Made by a program: the position numbers and the translations under genes. This document shows, piece by piece, positions 5,255 through 10,800 of a stretch of DNA of 10,800 bases. Each line of letters starts with the position of its first letter. The stretch's first letter is position 1. Source of the stretch: an uncultured Phascolarctobacterium sp. (GTDB lineage: Bacteria; Bacillota; Negativicutes; Acidaminococcales; Acidaminococcaceae); NCBI GenBank assembly GCA_949287345.1, contig CASEGD010000078.1, positions 1 through 10,800 of the forward strand, given 5' to 3'. The notes beneath the pieces were generated by a model. The model ran no database searches. It saw nothing but the letters and a program-made list of their open reading frames with translations, and had not been told where the DNA came from.

Positions 5255-5283
5255 AGTATAACATAAAAATATAAAGCAGGCAA
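5255..5283 (-). promoter_or_regulatory. Toxin promoter
   Basis: On the minus strand TTGCCT (5283-5278) and TATACT (5260-5255) are 17 bp apart. The expected start, near 5248, is immediately before the GAGATAATCTGATA leader. Confidence 0.7.
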
Positions 5284-5326
5284 TTACTTAGTCCCATAAA
5301 AGGGATAAGCAGGAGCCTGCTTTTTT
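5273..5326. terminator. Bidirectional terminator between toxin locus and hxlR
   Basis: Nine-bp arms AAAGCAGGC (5273-5281) and GCCTGCTTT (5315-5323) enclose an inner TCCC/GGGA hairpin (5292-5305). The right arm runs into six T residues (5321-5326) for the plus strand. On the minus strand the left arm is followed by an AU-rich run, so it could also end hxlR transcription. It overlaps the toxin -35 region. Confidence 0.65.
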
Positions 5327-5699
5327 AATCCTTGCAATGGCAGCCGGTGCCGGCGGACATGCTGCACGAAGGGCATTGACCATGGCTGCGCATCAGCTTG
5401 CTGCCCCAGTTGTACATCGCTTCCAGTATCGGGAACAAGCTTTCGCCCAGCGGCGTGAGGGAATATTCCACCTTGGGCGGCACAACGGGGTATACCTTGC
5501 GGTTAATCAGCCCGTCCTGTTCCAGCTCGCGCAGCTGCTGCGTAAGCATTTTGGGCGTGGCTTCCGGCACAAGCTGGCGCAGCTGGCTGAAACGCAGCAC
5601 GCGCCCCGATAAATGCCACAGCAAAAGCGCTTTGTATTTGCCGCCGATGAGGTGCAGCGTGGCGGCGACCGGGCAGTTTACATTGGTTGTTGCTTCCAT
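5325..5699 (-). CDS. HxlR-family regulator with a Cys-rich C-terminal tail
   Basis: This 124-residue protein is a typical HxlR/YodB-type winged helix: [20 protein letters not shown] (residues 9-28), [20 protein letters not shown] (37-56, recognition helix), then wing and dimer helices ending YNWGSKLM. Cys9 sits where YodB and HypR carry their redox-sensing N-terminal cysteine. Unusual is the tail [16 protein letters not shown], with Cys109, 112, 120 and 122 plus a His, which looks like a metal-binding knuckle. An AAGGAG ribosome site supports the start. It is transcribed divergently from the copper ATPase gene, with a palindrome between them, so it probably controls that gene, itself, or both. 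Copper or thiol stress as the signal is an inference from the cysteines and the neighbour. Confidence 0.9.
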   Translation of the reverse strand: MEATTNVNCPVAATLHLIGGKYKALLLWHLSGRVLRFSQLRQLVPEATPKMLTQQLRELEQDGLINRKVYPVVPPKVEYSLTPLGESLFPILEAMYNWGSKLMRSHGQCPSCSMSAGTGCHCKD

Positions 5700-5726
5700 A
5701 ATTTTCTCCTTGGTATCTTTTTGGGT

Positions 5727-5744
5727 ACTATATCACAAAATAGT
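5727..5744. promoter_or_regulatory. Candidate HxlR operator
   Basis: An inverted repeat ACTAT-N8-ATAGT lies between hxlR and copA, overlapping a TATAGT -10 box for hxlR and ending seven bases before the copA -35 box. It resembles the TACT-N7-AGTA operators of YodB/HypR regulators, so it could control both directions. Confidence 0.6.
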
Positions 5745-5750
5745 GCATTC

Positions 5751-5779
5751 TTGATTAAAGGATAGCGGCTTAATATAAT
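5751..5779 (+). promoter_or_regulatory. copA promoter
   Basis: TTGATT (5751-5756) and consensus TATAAT (5774-5779) have a normal 17-bp spacer, unlike the MerR-type promoters elsewhere in this window. The leader holds a six-pair stem-loop (5796-5801 with 5808-5813, one G-T pair) before the AAGGAG ribosome site. Confidence 0.75.
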
Positions 5780-5837
5780 AGTAACAGGAACTAACGCCTG
5801 CGTCAATGCGGGCAAGCGATAGACAAGGAGCAAAACT

Positions 5838-8432
5838 ATGAAAAAGGAACAGTTTAACGTAACCGGCATGACCTGTGCCGCCTGCTCCGCCCGCGTGGAA
5901 AAAGCGGTGGGCAAGCTGGCGGGCGTGGATAAGGTTGCCGTGAACTTACTTAAAAACAGCATGGTGGTCGATTATGATGACACCTCACTGAACACGCAGG
6001 GCATTATCGACGCCGTTGTCAACGCGGGCTACGGTGCGTCGCTGAAAAACGCAGAGGCTAAAAAATCCGGCAAGGCCGCCGATACAACAGGTGCGGATAT
6101 TGCCAGACAGGAATACGAAAGCATAAAGCGCCGCTTAAAGCTGTCGCTGATTTTTGCCGTGCCGCTGTCCTATATTTCCATGGGGCACATGATGGGCTGG
6201 CCGCTGCCCGGGATTTTCCTCGGCGTGGAAAACGCGATGATTTTTTCGCTGACGCTGCTGCTTTTGGTAATCCCGGTGGTGTTCATCAATTTTAAGTTTT
6301 TCCGCGTTGGCTTTAAAACGCTGTTCGCCCTTGCGCCGAATATGGATTCCCTGATTGCCATCGGCGCGTCGGCGTCGCTTGTTTACGGCGTGTACGCGCT
6401 GTACAAAATCGCTTACGGTTTCGGCCACGGCGATTTGGCGATGGTACACCGGTTTTCGATGGATTTGTATTTTGAATCGGCGGGCATGATTTTAACGCTG
6501 ATTACCTTCGGCAAATTTCTTGAAGCGCGCGCCAAGGGCAGGACTTCGGACGCTATCAACAAGCTGATGAATTTAGCGCCGAAAACCGCCGTTGTGGAAC
6601 GTGACGGCGCAGAAACCGAAGTGCCCGTAGAAGAAGTTGAAAAGGGCGATATTCTCGTTGTGCGCAGCGGCATGAGCGTGCCGGTGGACGGCGTGGCGAC
6701 GGAAGGGCATGCAGCCGTGGATGAATCCGCCATTACGGGCGAGAGCATACCTGTGGAAAAAGAAGCGGGTGCCAAGCTCATCGGCGCGACGGTGCTGAAA
6801 AGCGGCTTTTTAAAAATGCGTGCCGAAAAGGTCGGCGAAGAAACGACGCTGGCGCAAATTGTACGCTTGGTGGACGACGCTACCGGCAGCAAGCCGCCCA
6901 TCGCCAAAATGGCGGATAAAGTCAGCGGCGTATTTGTACCGGCGGTTATCGGCATTGCCGCTGTTACCGGCGCGGTATGGCTGCTGCTGGGCGAAAGTTT
7001 TGAGTTTGCGCTGTCCAACGCCATTGCGGTGCTGGTTATCAGCTGTCCGTGCGCGCTGGGGCTGGCAACGCCTACCGCAATAATGGTCGGCACGGGGCGC
7101 GGCGCTTCCGGCGGCGTGCTGATTAAATCGGCCGAGGCGCTGGAAACCGTGCATGAAGTAAACACCGTGGTGCTTGATAAAACCGGCACCATTACGCAGG
7201 GCACGCCGGGCGTAACGGACGTGCTGTATGGTAAAACTGTTGGCGAAGAAAGGCTGCTGCAACTGGCCGCTTCGCTTGAAAAATATTCCGAACATCCGCT
7301 GGCGGAAGCTATTGTAAGCCACGCCGCCGCTAAAAATATCCGGCTTGTGCCGGTAACCGGTTTTGCGCAGGAGGCCGGACGCGGCATTAAGGGCTTAATT
7401 GAAGGCAAGCTGTGCCTCGGCGGCAACCGCAAAATGCTGGCGGAGGCCGGCTTGTACAATGAGGATGCCAAAGACATCGAGCAGAAGCTGGCAGGCGAAG
7501 GCAAAACGCCGCTGTTCTTTGTGTACGACGGCAATTTAATCGGCATTATCGCGCTGGCGGATACCGTTAAACCAACCAGCCGCGCGGCAATAGCCGAGCT
7601 GAAACGCATGGGGCTGGAGGTTGTAATGCTTACCGGCGACAACGCGCATACCGCGCAGGCGATACAGAAGGAAGTCGGCGTGGACCGCGTGGTAGCCGAA
7701 GTTTTGCCGCAGGATAAGGAAAATGAAATCCGCTGCCTGCAGGAGCAGGGCAAAAAAGTTGCCATGGTCGGCGACGGTATTAACGACGCACCTGCTTTGG
7801 CGCGTGCCGATGTGGGCATTGCTATCGGCGCAGGCACGGACATTGCCATCGAATCGGCAGATTTGGTGCTGATGAAAAGCGACCTGCTGGATGTTGCCGG
7901 TGCGGTGCAGCTTGGGCACGCCGTTATCCGCAACATCAAGCAAAACCTGTTCTGGGCGCTGTTCTACAACGCTATTTGCATCCCGGTGGCGGCAGGTTTG
8001 TTTTACCCTGCCTTCGGCTTAAAGCTCAGCCCCATGCTGGGCGCGCTGGCGATGAGCTTCAGTTCCGTTTTTGTAGTTACCAACGCTCTGCGTTTAAGGT
8101 TTTTTAAACCCGTGTACACCGCTGCCGCAGATGTAAGCGCGTCGGCAGGCAGCACGCGCGAATGCAGGACGATGGCGATAGATATTAAACAAAGCACAAA
8201 AGAAAGGGTTGATACCATGAAAAAAGTATTGGACGTAGAAGGCATGATGTGCCAGCACTGCGTGGCGCACGTTAACAAAGCATTAAGCGGCCTTGAAGGC
8301 GTGGAAGCCGTTGAAGTATCGCTGGAAAACAAAACCGCAACCGTAACGCTGGCCAAAGAAGTTGCCGACGACGTACTTACCAAAGCCGTTGTTGACGCAG
8401 GCTACGAAGTAAAAGGCATTAAAACTTTATAA
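5838..8432 (+). CDS. copA: Cu(+)-exporting P1B-type ATPase with C-terminal CopZ-like domain
   Basis: This 864-residue protein pumps monovalent copper out of the cytoplasm using ATP. An N-terminal heavy-metal domain has GMTCAAC (10-16). The core carries TGES (300-303, actuator), CPC (403-405, membrane copper site), DKTGT (447-451, phosphorylated Asp447), SEHP (484-487, nucleotide site), TGDN (599-602) and GDGIND (645-650). Late membrane helices contain FYNAICIP and MSFSSVFVV, the YN and MxxSS patterns of Cu(+)-type pumps. Unusually, after the last helix and a polar linker (about 760-793) a second heavy-metal domain follows (794-864, GMMCQHC, Cys805 and Cys808). This resembles a complete CopZ chaperone and begins with an in-frame ATG behind a good ribosome site. 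The AAGGAG site supports the start at 5838. The divergent hxlR gene may regulate it. A pair of terminators ends the transcript. Confidence 0.96.
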   Translation: MKKEQFNVTGMTCAACSARVEKAVGKLAGVDKVAVNLLKNSMVVDYDDTSLNTQGIIDAVVNAGYGASLKNAEAKKSGKAADTTGADIARQEYESIKRRLKLSLIFAVPLSYISMGHMMGWPLPGIFLGVENAMIFSLTLLLLVIPVVFINFKFFRVGFKTLFALAPNMDSLIAIGASASLVYGVYALYKIAYGFGHGDLAMVHRFSMDLYFESAGMILTLITFGKFLEARAKGRTSDAINKLMNLAPKTAVVERDGAETEVPVEEVEKGDILVVRSGMSVPVDGVATEGHAAVDESAITGESIPVEKEAGAKLIGATVLKSGFLKMRAEKVGEETTLAQIVRLVDDATGSKPPIAKMADKVSGVFVPAVIGIAAVTGAVWLLLGESFEFALSNAIAVLVISCPCALGLATPTAIMVGTGRGASGGVLIKSAEALETVHEVNTVVLDKTGTITQGTPGVTDVLYGKTVGEERLLQLAASLEKYSEHPLAEAIVSHAAAKNIRLVPVTGFAQEAGRGIKGLIEGKLCLGGNRKMLAEAGLYNEDAKDIEQKLAGEGKTPLFFVYDGNLIGIIALADTVKPTSRAAIAELKRMGLEVVMLTGDNAHTAQAIQKEVGVDRVVAEVLPQDKENEIRCLQEQGKKVAMVGDGINDAPALARADVGIAIGAGTDIAIESADLVLMKSDLLDVAGAVQLGHAVIRNIKQNLFWALFYNAICIPVAAGLFYPAFGLKLSPMLGALAMSFSSVFVVTNALRLRFFKPVYTAAADVSASAGSTRECRTMAIDIKQSTKERVDTMKKVLDVEGMMCQHCVAHVNKALSGLEGVEAVEVSLENKTATVTLAKEVADDVLTKAVVDAGYEVKGIKTL
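8217..8432 (+). CDS. Possible internal start giving a free CopZ-like copper chaperone
   Basis: Within copA, codon 794 is an ATG preceded by AGAAAGGG at a usable spacing of about 7-8 bases. From here to the shared stop lies a complete 71-residue heavy-metal-associated domain (MKKVLDVEG, then MMCQHC with Cys12 and Cys15), the normal CopZ length. The bases just before encode a featureless polar linker and read like a former intergenic region. Internal initiation could yield a soluble chaperone as well as the fusion. This is an inference; the fusion alone may be what is made. Confidence 0.45.
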   Translation: MKKVLDVEGMMCQHCVAHVNKALSGLEGVEAVEVSLENKTATVTLAKEVADDVLTKAVVDAGYEVKGIKTL

Positions 8433-8458
8433 AAAAATAACCCTTCTCGCAGGAAGGG
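8432..8458 (-). terminator. Terminator of the phosphoesterase-merR operon
   Basis: Read on the minus strand, CCCTTC (8458-8453) pairs with GAAGGG (8446-8441) around a six-base loop, followed by a U-rich run (complement of 8432-8440). It lies in the gap between convergent merR and copA. Confidence 0.7.
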
Positions 8459-8463
8459 CGCAG

Positions 8464-8495
8464 TGCCGGGTGCAAAAGCCCGGCATTTTTATTTT
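8464..8495 (+). terminator. Terminator of copA
   Basis: A perfect 7-bp GC-rich stem (TGCCGGG 8464-8470, CCCGGCA 8479-8485) with an eight-base loop is followed by TTTTTATTTT. Confidence 0.88.
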
Positions 8496-8497
8496 AA

Positions 8498-8872
8498 TCA
8501 GCAGTTTCTGTTTTTCATGCAGAACTCGCCGTTCTGGTAGGCGGTAATTTTGTAGTTAAGGCGTTCCAGTGTGCTCTGCATATGTTCAAGGCGCGCCTGC
8601 AAACGGTCGCGCTCAGCAATCAAAAGCTCCTCGCGTTCCTTTAAGGTGCTGTCACCCTCCAGAAACAGGTGCATGTATTTGGTCAGCACCTCAATGGAAA
8701 GCCCTGCCTCGCGCATACATTTTATAAACTCAATGCGCTCGCAGTCCACTTCGCTGTAATCGCGGTTGCCGCTTTTGTTGCGCGCTACCGCCGGCAAAAG
8801 CCCAATGCGTTCATAATAGCGCAGCGTATCGGCTGTAAGGCCGTATTGTTTGCTTACTTCTGCAATGTTCAT
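8498..8872 (-). CDS. MerR-family regulator, AdhR/NmlR-like with Cys52
   Basis: This 124-residue MerR protein opens with MNIAEVSKQYGLTADTLRYY (1-20, helix-turn-helix). It continues with NRDYSEVDCERIEFIKCMREAGLSIEVL, and a dimerisation helix (about 78-112) follows. Cys52 in FIKCMREAGLS occupies the place of the conserved cysteine of Bacillus AdhR, which senses aldehydes and other electrophiles by S-alkylation. Cys44 and a C-terminal CMKNRNC (Cys118, Cys124) are extra thiols. It lacks the longer CueR-type metal loop, so despite lying beside copA it is unlikely to be a classical copper sensor, although the terminal Cys pair keeps this open. A GGGAG ribosome site precedes the ATG. It is the last gene of an operon with the phosphoesterase and a 35-residue peptide, whose promoter has a 19-bp MerR-type spacer, implying autoregulation. 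Confidence 0.92.
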   Translation of the reverse strand: MNIAEVSKQYGLTADTLRYYERIGLLPAVARNKSGNRDYSEVDCERIEFIKCMREAGLSIEVLTKYMHLFLEGDSTLKEREELLIAERDRLQARLEHMQSTLERLNYKITAYQNGEFCMKNRNC

Positions 8873-8901
8873 CTATGTCACTCCCGTTTAAAAATGCCGC
8901 T

Positions 8902-9009
8902 TCAGGCGGATAAAATTTTATAAGCGCTGCATACGGCGACGTGCCCGCTGATGTTGACCAGCGTGTAGATAAGGGCGAGCGCCGCTGCGATTTGCAAAAA
9001 GATTTTCAT
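8902..9009 (-). CDS. 35-residue small hydrophobic peptide
   Basis: The predicted peptide is MKIFLQIAAALALIYTLVNI followed by SGHVAVCSAYKILSA. It has one hydrophobic helix (about 3-20), one cysteine and a short amphipathic end. AGAGAGG lies about eight bases before the ATG. The gene starts only two bases after the phosphoesterase stop codon and ends 29 bases before merR, so it is well placed for translational coupling within the operon. I do not recognise it. It could be a small membrane regulator or partner of the phosphoesterase. Coding potential rests on the ribosome site, spacing and the membrane-like composition, since the length alone proves nothing. Confidence 0.55.
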   Translation of the reverse strand: MKIFLQIAAALALIYTLVNISGHVAVCSAYKILSA

Positions 9010-9011
9010 AG

Positions 9012-10274
9012 TCAGGACCTCTCTTTGGTGATGGTGACGCTGTCAAACTCCTTGCCGTCGGGCAGATATGCTTTAAAGGTTAAAGCATTGTCCGTTTTTT
9101 CCAGCGTCAGGTAGTTGGCGTCCTCCGGCTGGGGCGCAAGGGCTGCGTCTGCGGGGTTACGCTGCCACAGGTTAGCATAGCGCACGCTGCCTGCCACGCC
9201 GGTTAAAATGTAGGTAGTGCCGCTGCTGTCCGCCGCAAAGTTTTTCATCGGCACGCGGCGGCGATAGGTGTGCAGGTGCGCCGTCAGTACGGCATCTACA
9301 TTAAACTCATCAAACACCGGCATCAGCTGCTGCGCCCACGGCGTAAACTGAACGGTTGCCGGGTCAAAACTATTGGGGCGGTCGGTGAAGGCGTAGCGCA
9401 AAACGTCCTTGTGCATCAGCACAACCTTCCATTTGGCGGTAGTGTTTGCGAGGTCATTGCGCAGCCAATCAAGCTGCTGTGCCATTAAATTGGGGTTAAA
9501 TTCTGCCATCTCGTCGGTCTGCGAATTTAAAACCGCAAAATGCACGTCGTTGTAATCAAAGCTGTAATACTGGTTCGTGTTTTCGCTGCCACTATCCGGC
9601 ACATTAAATAGCGTAAGGTACGGCGTGGGGTAGCCTACCTGCCATTCCAGCGTGTAGGTTTCGTGGTTGCCCATTACCGGCGCAAAGGGTATGTTTGCAA
9701 TCATCGGCTCAACGCTGCTGAACCAGGCGTTCCACTGGCTTAAATCGTAACCGTTGTCCACCAAATCACCCATGTTGATGAAAAACGCGGCATCTTTATT
9801 GTTGGCGTAAGCGCTGTCGGCCAGTTTGTGCCAGCCGCTGTAATCGCTGGATTGCGAATCCGGGAAAATCAGCGCCTTAAAGTCGCCGCTGCTTGCCGTC
9901 TGCATGGTCTGCCAGTCCGTGCGGCAAGCTTCGTAACCGGCGCGGTATTGATAGCTTGTGCCCGGTTCAAGCCCGGTCAGTTTGGCGGTGTAAACGTAAA
10001 TTTTGCGCCCGTCCACCGTAAAATCTGCCGCTTCTGCCGCTGCGGTTTTAATTTCGCCGCCGTCCGTGCGGTATTCTGCCAGCGGTTCTTTCAGCGCCTC
10101 GTCCGCCTGCCACATAATGGTGCGGCTCGTGCTGCTGTCTGCGGTAATCACCTGGCGCAGGTGCGTAACTTCATCTGCCGCGGCAAAATTTTTATCCGCC
10201 GTGGCGGCGTTAAACGCGCAGCCCGCCGCCAAAAACACGGCCATAACTATTAAATATTTAAGGTATTTTTTCAT
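9012..10274 (-). CDS. Secreted purple-acid-phosphatase-like metallophosphoesterase
   Basis: This 420-residue exported enzyme has a signal peptide (MKKYLKYLIVMAVFLAAGC), possibly a lipoprotein signal with Cys19. Residues about 36-125 form a fibronectin-like purple acid phosphatase N-domain (HLRQVITAD, GLEPGTSYQYRAG). The catalytic domain follows with the dinuclear-metal motifs in order: FPDSQ (Asp139), GDLVDNG (169-175), GNHE (202-205), MH (287-288) and AHLHTYRR (332-339). It probably removes phosphate from an extracellular phosphoester; the substrate cannot be told. The ATG at 10274 is chosen because GGAG lies 8 bases upstream and because the promoter (10330-10300) lies inside the longer ORF that runs to 10391. 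It heads an operon with a 35-residue peptide and a MerR gene. The divergent gene probably encodes a second, membrane-bound metallophosphoesterase. Confidence 0.92.
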   Translation of the reverse strand: MKKYLKYLIVMAVFLAAGCAFNAATADKNFAAADEVTHLRQVITADSSTSRTIMWQADEALKEPLAEYRTDGGEIKTAAAEAADFTVDGRKIYVYTAKLTGLEPGTSYQYRAGYEACRTDWQTMQTASSGDFKALIFPDSQSSDYSGWHKLADSAYANNKDAAFFINMGDLVDNGYDLSQWNAWFSSVEPMIANIPFAPVMGNHETYTLEWQVGYPTPYLTLFNVPDSGSENTNQYYSFDYNDVHFAVLNSQTDEMAEFNPNLMAQQLDWLRNDLANTTAKWKVVLMHKDVLRYAFTDRPNSFDPATVQFTPWAQQLMPVFDEFNVDAVLTAHLHTYRRRVPMKNFAADSSGTTYILTGVAGSVRYANLWQRNPADAALAPQPEDANYLTLEKTDNALTFKAYLPDGKEFDSVTITKERS

Positions 10275-10299
10275 AAGCATTGCTCCTTTGGTTACTAAT

Positions 10300-10330
10300 A
10301 ATATAACAGTTGTACCAAGCTCCAAGTCAA
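10300..10330 (-). promoter_or_regulatory. MerR-type promoter of the phosphoesterase-merR operon (19-bp spacer)
   Basis: On the minus strand TTGACT (10330-10325) and TATATT (10305-10300) are exactly 19 bp apart. The spacer starts TGGAGC like the tatA promoter, and the 14 bases GCTTGACTTGGAGC (10332-10319) are identical in both. The right half is less symmetrical than in the divergent promoter. Confidence 0.72.
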
Positions 10331-10352
10331 GCAGTTTTTTCAAAAATTTTCC

Positions 10353-10383
10353 TTGACTTGAAGCACACTCCAAAGTATATATT
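10353..10383 (+). promoter_or_regulatory. MerR-type promoter of the divergent membrane protein gene (19-bp spacer)
   Basis: TTGACT (10353-10358) and TATATT (10378-10383) are exactly 19 bp apart. The spacer TGAAGCACACTCCAAAGTA, with the preceding ACT, shows inverted symmetry between CTTGAAG and CTCCAAAG. The -35 boxes of the two divergent promoters are 22 bp apart. Confidence 0.75.
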
Positions 10384-10414
10384 ATATACATAACAATGTA
10401 TAAGGAGATTTGCG

Positions 10415-10800
10415 ATGAACCTTTTTATGATTGTCATGTATTCATACCTCATCGCCATGGGCATTGCCGTGTGGTTTTATTACCGCACGCTCATCCCCGG
10501 CTTTACCTCGTGGTTGTGGCCGCTGGCTGTTGTGGGCGCAACGGCAAGCTACCTTGTAAGCCACAGCGGCTATATCGTCCACCCGGAACCTGTTGCGCGC
10601 GCACTGGCGTGGATTGGCAACGTGTGGATTCTGTTCGGCTTTTACAGCCTGATTTTAATGCTCATCAACGGCGTTTTAATTATTCCCGCCAAAATCCTGC
10701 ACTGGCAGGTGCGTTTCAGCACGCCGTTTGCCATGGCGGGGCTGGCGCTGATTACCGGCGTTTTGGCGTTTGGCATTTACAAGGCGCAGAACCCGATTGT
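10415..10800 (+). CDS. N-terminal part of a membrane protein, probably a YkuE-like metallophosphoesterase (cut by window end)
   Basis: 128 codons are visible before the window ends. The protein starts MNLFMIVMYSYLIAMG and has four predicted membrane helices (about 2-22, 33-49, 66-90 and 103-122). It then reads FGIYKAQNPIV, where the membrane part would give way to a globular domain. This four-helix beginning followed by a GxxxAxxPxV turn resembles membrane-anchored metallophosphoesterases of the YkuE/YaeI type, whose catalytic motifs would lie beyond the window. AAGGAG sits 8 bases before the ATG. The promoter is MerR-type and divergent from the secreted phosphoesterase operon, so both enzymes may respond to the same regulator. 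The enzyme assignment is tentative because no catalytic residue is visible. Confidence 0.6.
   Translation, partial: MNLFMIVMYSYLIAMGIAVWFYYRTLIPGFTSWLWPLAVVGATASYLVSHSGYIVHPEPVARALAWIGNVWILFGFYSLILMLINGVLIIPAKILHWQVRFSTPFAMAGLALITGVLAFGIYKAQNPI

Larger units (their letters stand above)
5014..5326 (+). ncRNA. Candidate antisense RNA antitoxin (3' end uncertain)
   Basis: Transcription from the promoter at 4980-5007 would run antisense across the toxin gene. The only plus-strand ORF beneath it (GTG at 5067) has no ribosome site. The outer limit given is the hairpin with T-run at 5273-5326. A shorter product of about 100 bases, ending after AGCC-AAGT-GGCT (5085-5096) and the T-rich stretch behind it, is also possible. 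By analogy with TxpA/RatA-type loci, the RNA would pair with the toxin mRNA and block or destroy it. The RNA is predicted from promoter, geometry and the lack of coding content. Confidence 0.5.

Noticed and set aside
5067..5261. 64-codon plus-strand ORF across the toxin locus
   Set aside because: It begins with GTG without a ribosome site, and its translation has no pattern; the stretch is better explained as antisense RNA to the toxin.
6413..7939. 508-codon minus-strand ORF opposite copA
   Set aside because: Ser/Thr/Ala-rich low-complexity translation caused by the codon bias of copA; every P-type ATPase motif is on the plus strand.
8498..8872. Reading the second MerR as CueR, the regulator of copA
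   Set aside because: It is convergent with copA, copA has a normal 17-bp promoter spacer, and the protein lacks the CueR-type metal loop; only the terminal CMKNRNC keeps a metal role possible.
10275..10391. N-terminal extension of the phosphoesterase ORF up to 10391
   Set aside because: The extension contains the operon's own -35 and -10 boxes and precedes the true signal peptide, which has a ribosome site at the right distance from 10274.

Overview
The window looks like chromosomal DNA from an anaerobic Firmicute, most likely of the Negativicutes (an Acidaminococcaceae/Phascolarctobacterium-like organism is my guess, from gene content only). The pointers are a BofA homologue, a TatA-TatC pair without TatB, strong GGAGG-type ribosome binding sites, a Hol-Tox-like type I toxin and HxlR/MerR regulators. 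No insertion sequence, integrase, phage gene, tRNA, rRNA or CRISPR array is visible.

Layout. 44-367 is a bofA-like gene closed by a terminator. 484-1427 is tatA-tatC. On the minus strand, 3153-1482 is a three-gene operon: a NapH-like membrane 4Fe-4S protein, a small Cys-rich protein and a lipoprotein flavodoxin. A MerR regulator (3447-3839) and a Tat-signal DUF362 protein (3980-4933, apparently broken at its C-terminus) follow on the plus strand. 4980-5326 holds a compact type I toxin-antitoxin-like locus with a 25-residue hydrophobic peptide. 5325-8432 is a divergent hxlR / copper P-type ATPase pair; the ATPase carries a CopZ-like domain fused at its C-terminus. On the minus strand, 10274-8498 is an operon of a secreted metallophosphoesterase, a 35-residue peptide and a second MerR regulator. 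Divergent from it, 10415 to the window end encodes the N-terminal membrane part of what is probably another metallophosphoesterase.

The strongest unifying signal is regulatory. Six promoters (before tatA, the NapH-like operon, the first merR, the DUF362 gene, the secreted phosphoesterase and its divergent neighbour) all have exactly 19 bp between recognisable -35 and -10 hexamers. This over-long spacer is the hallmark of promoters switched on by MerR-family activators, and two MerR genes lie among them. The exported or membrane redox parts (NapH-like Fe-S protein, lipoflavodoxin, Cys-rich protein, Tat-exported DUF362 protein) and the Tat translocon itself therefore look like one co-regulated envelope redox module. 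That module, its link to Tat expression, and the toxin locus whose two opposed transcripts begin with the same 14 bases are the main items of interest. Functions are inferred from motifs and context; no database search was possible.
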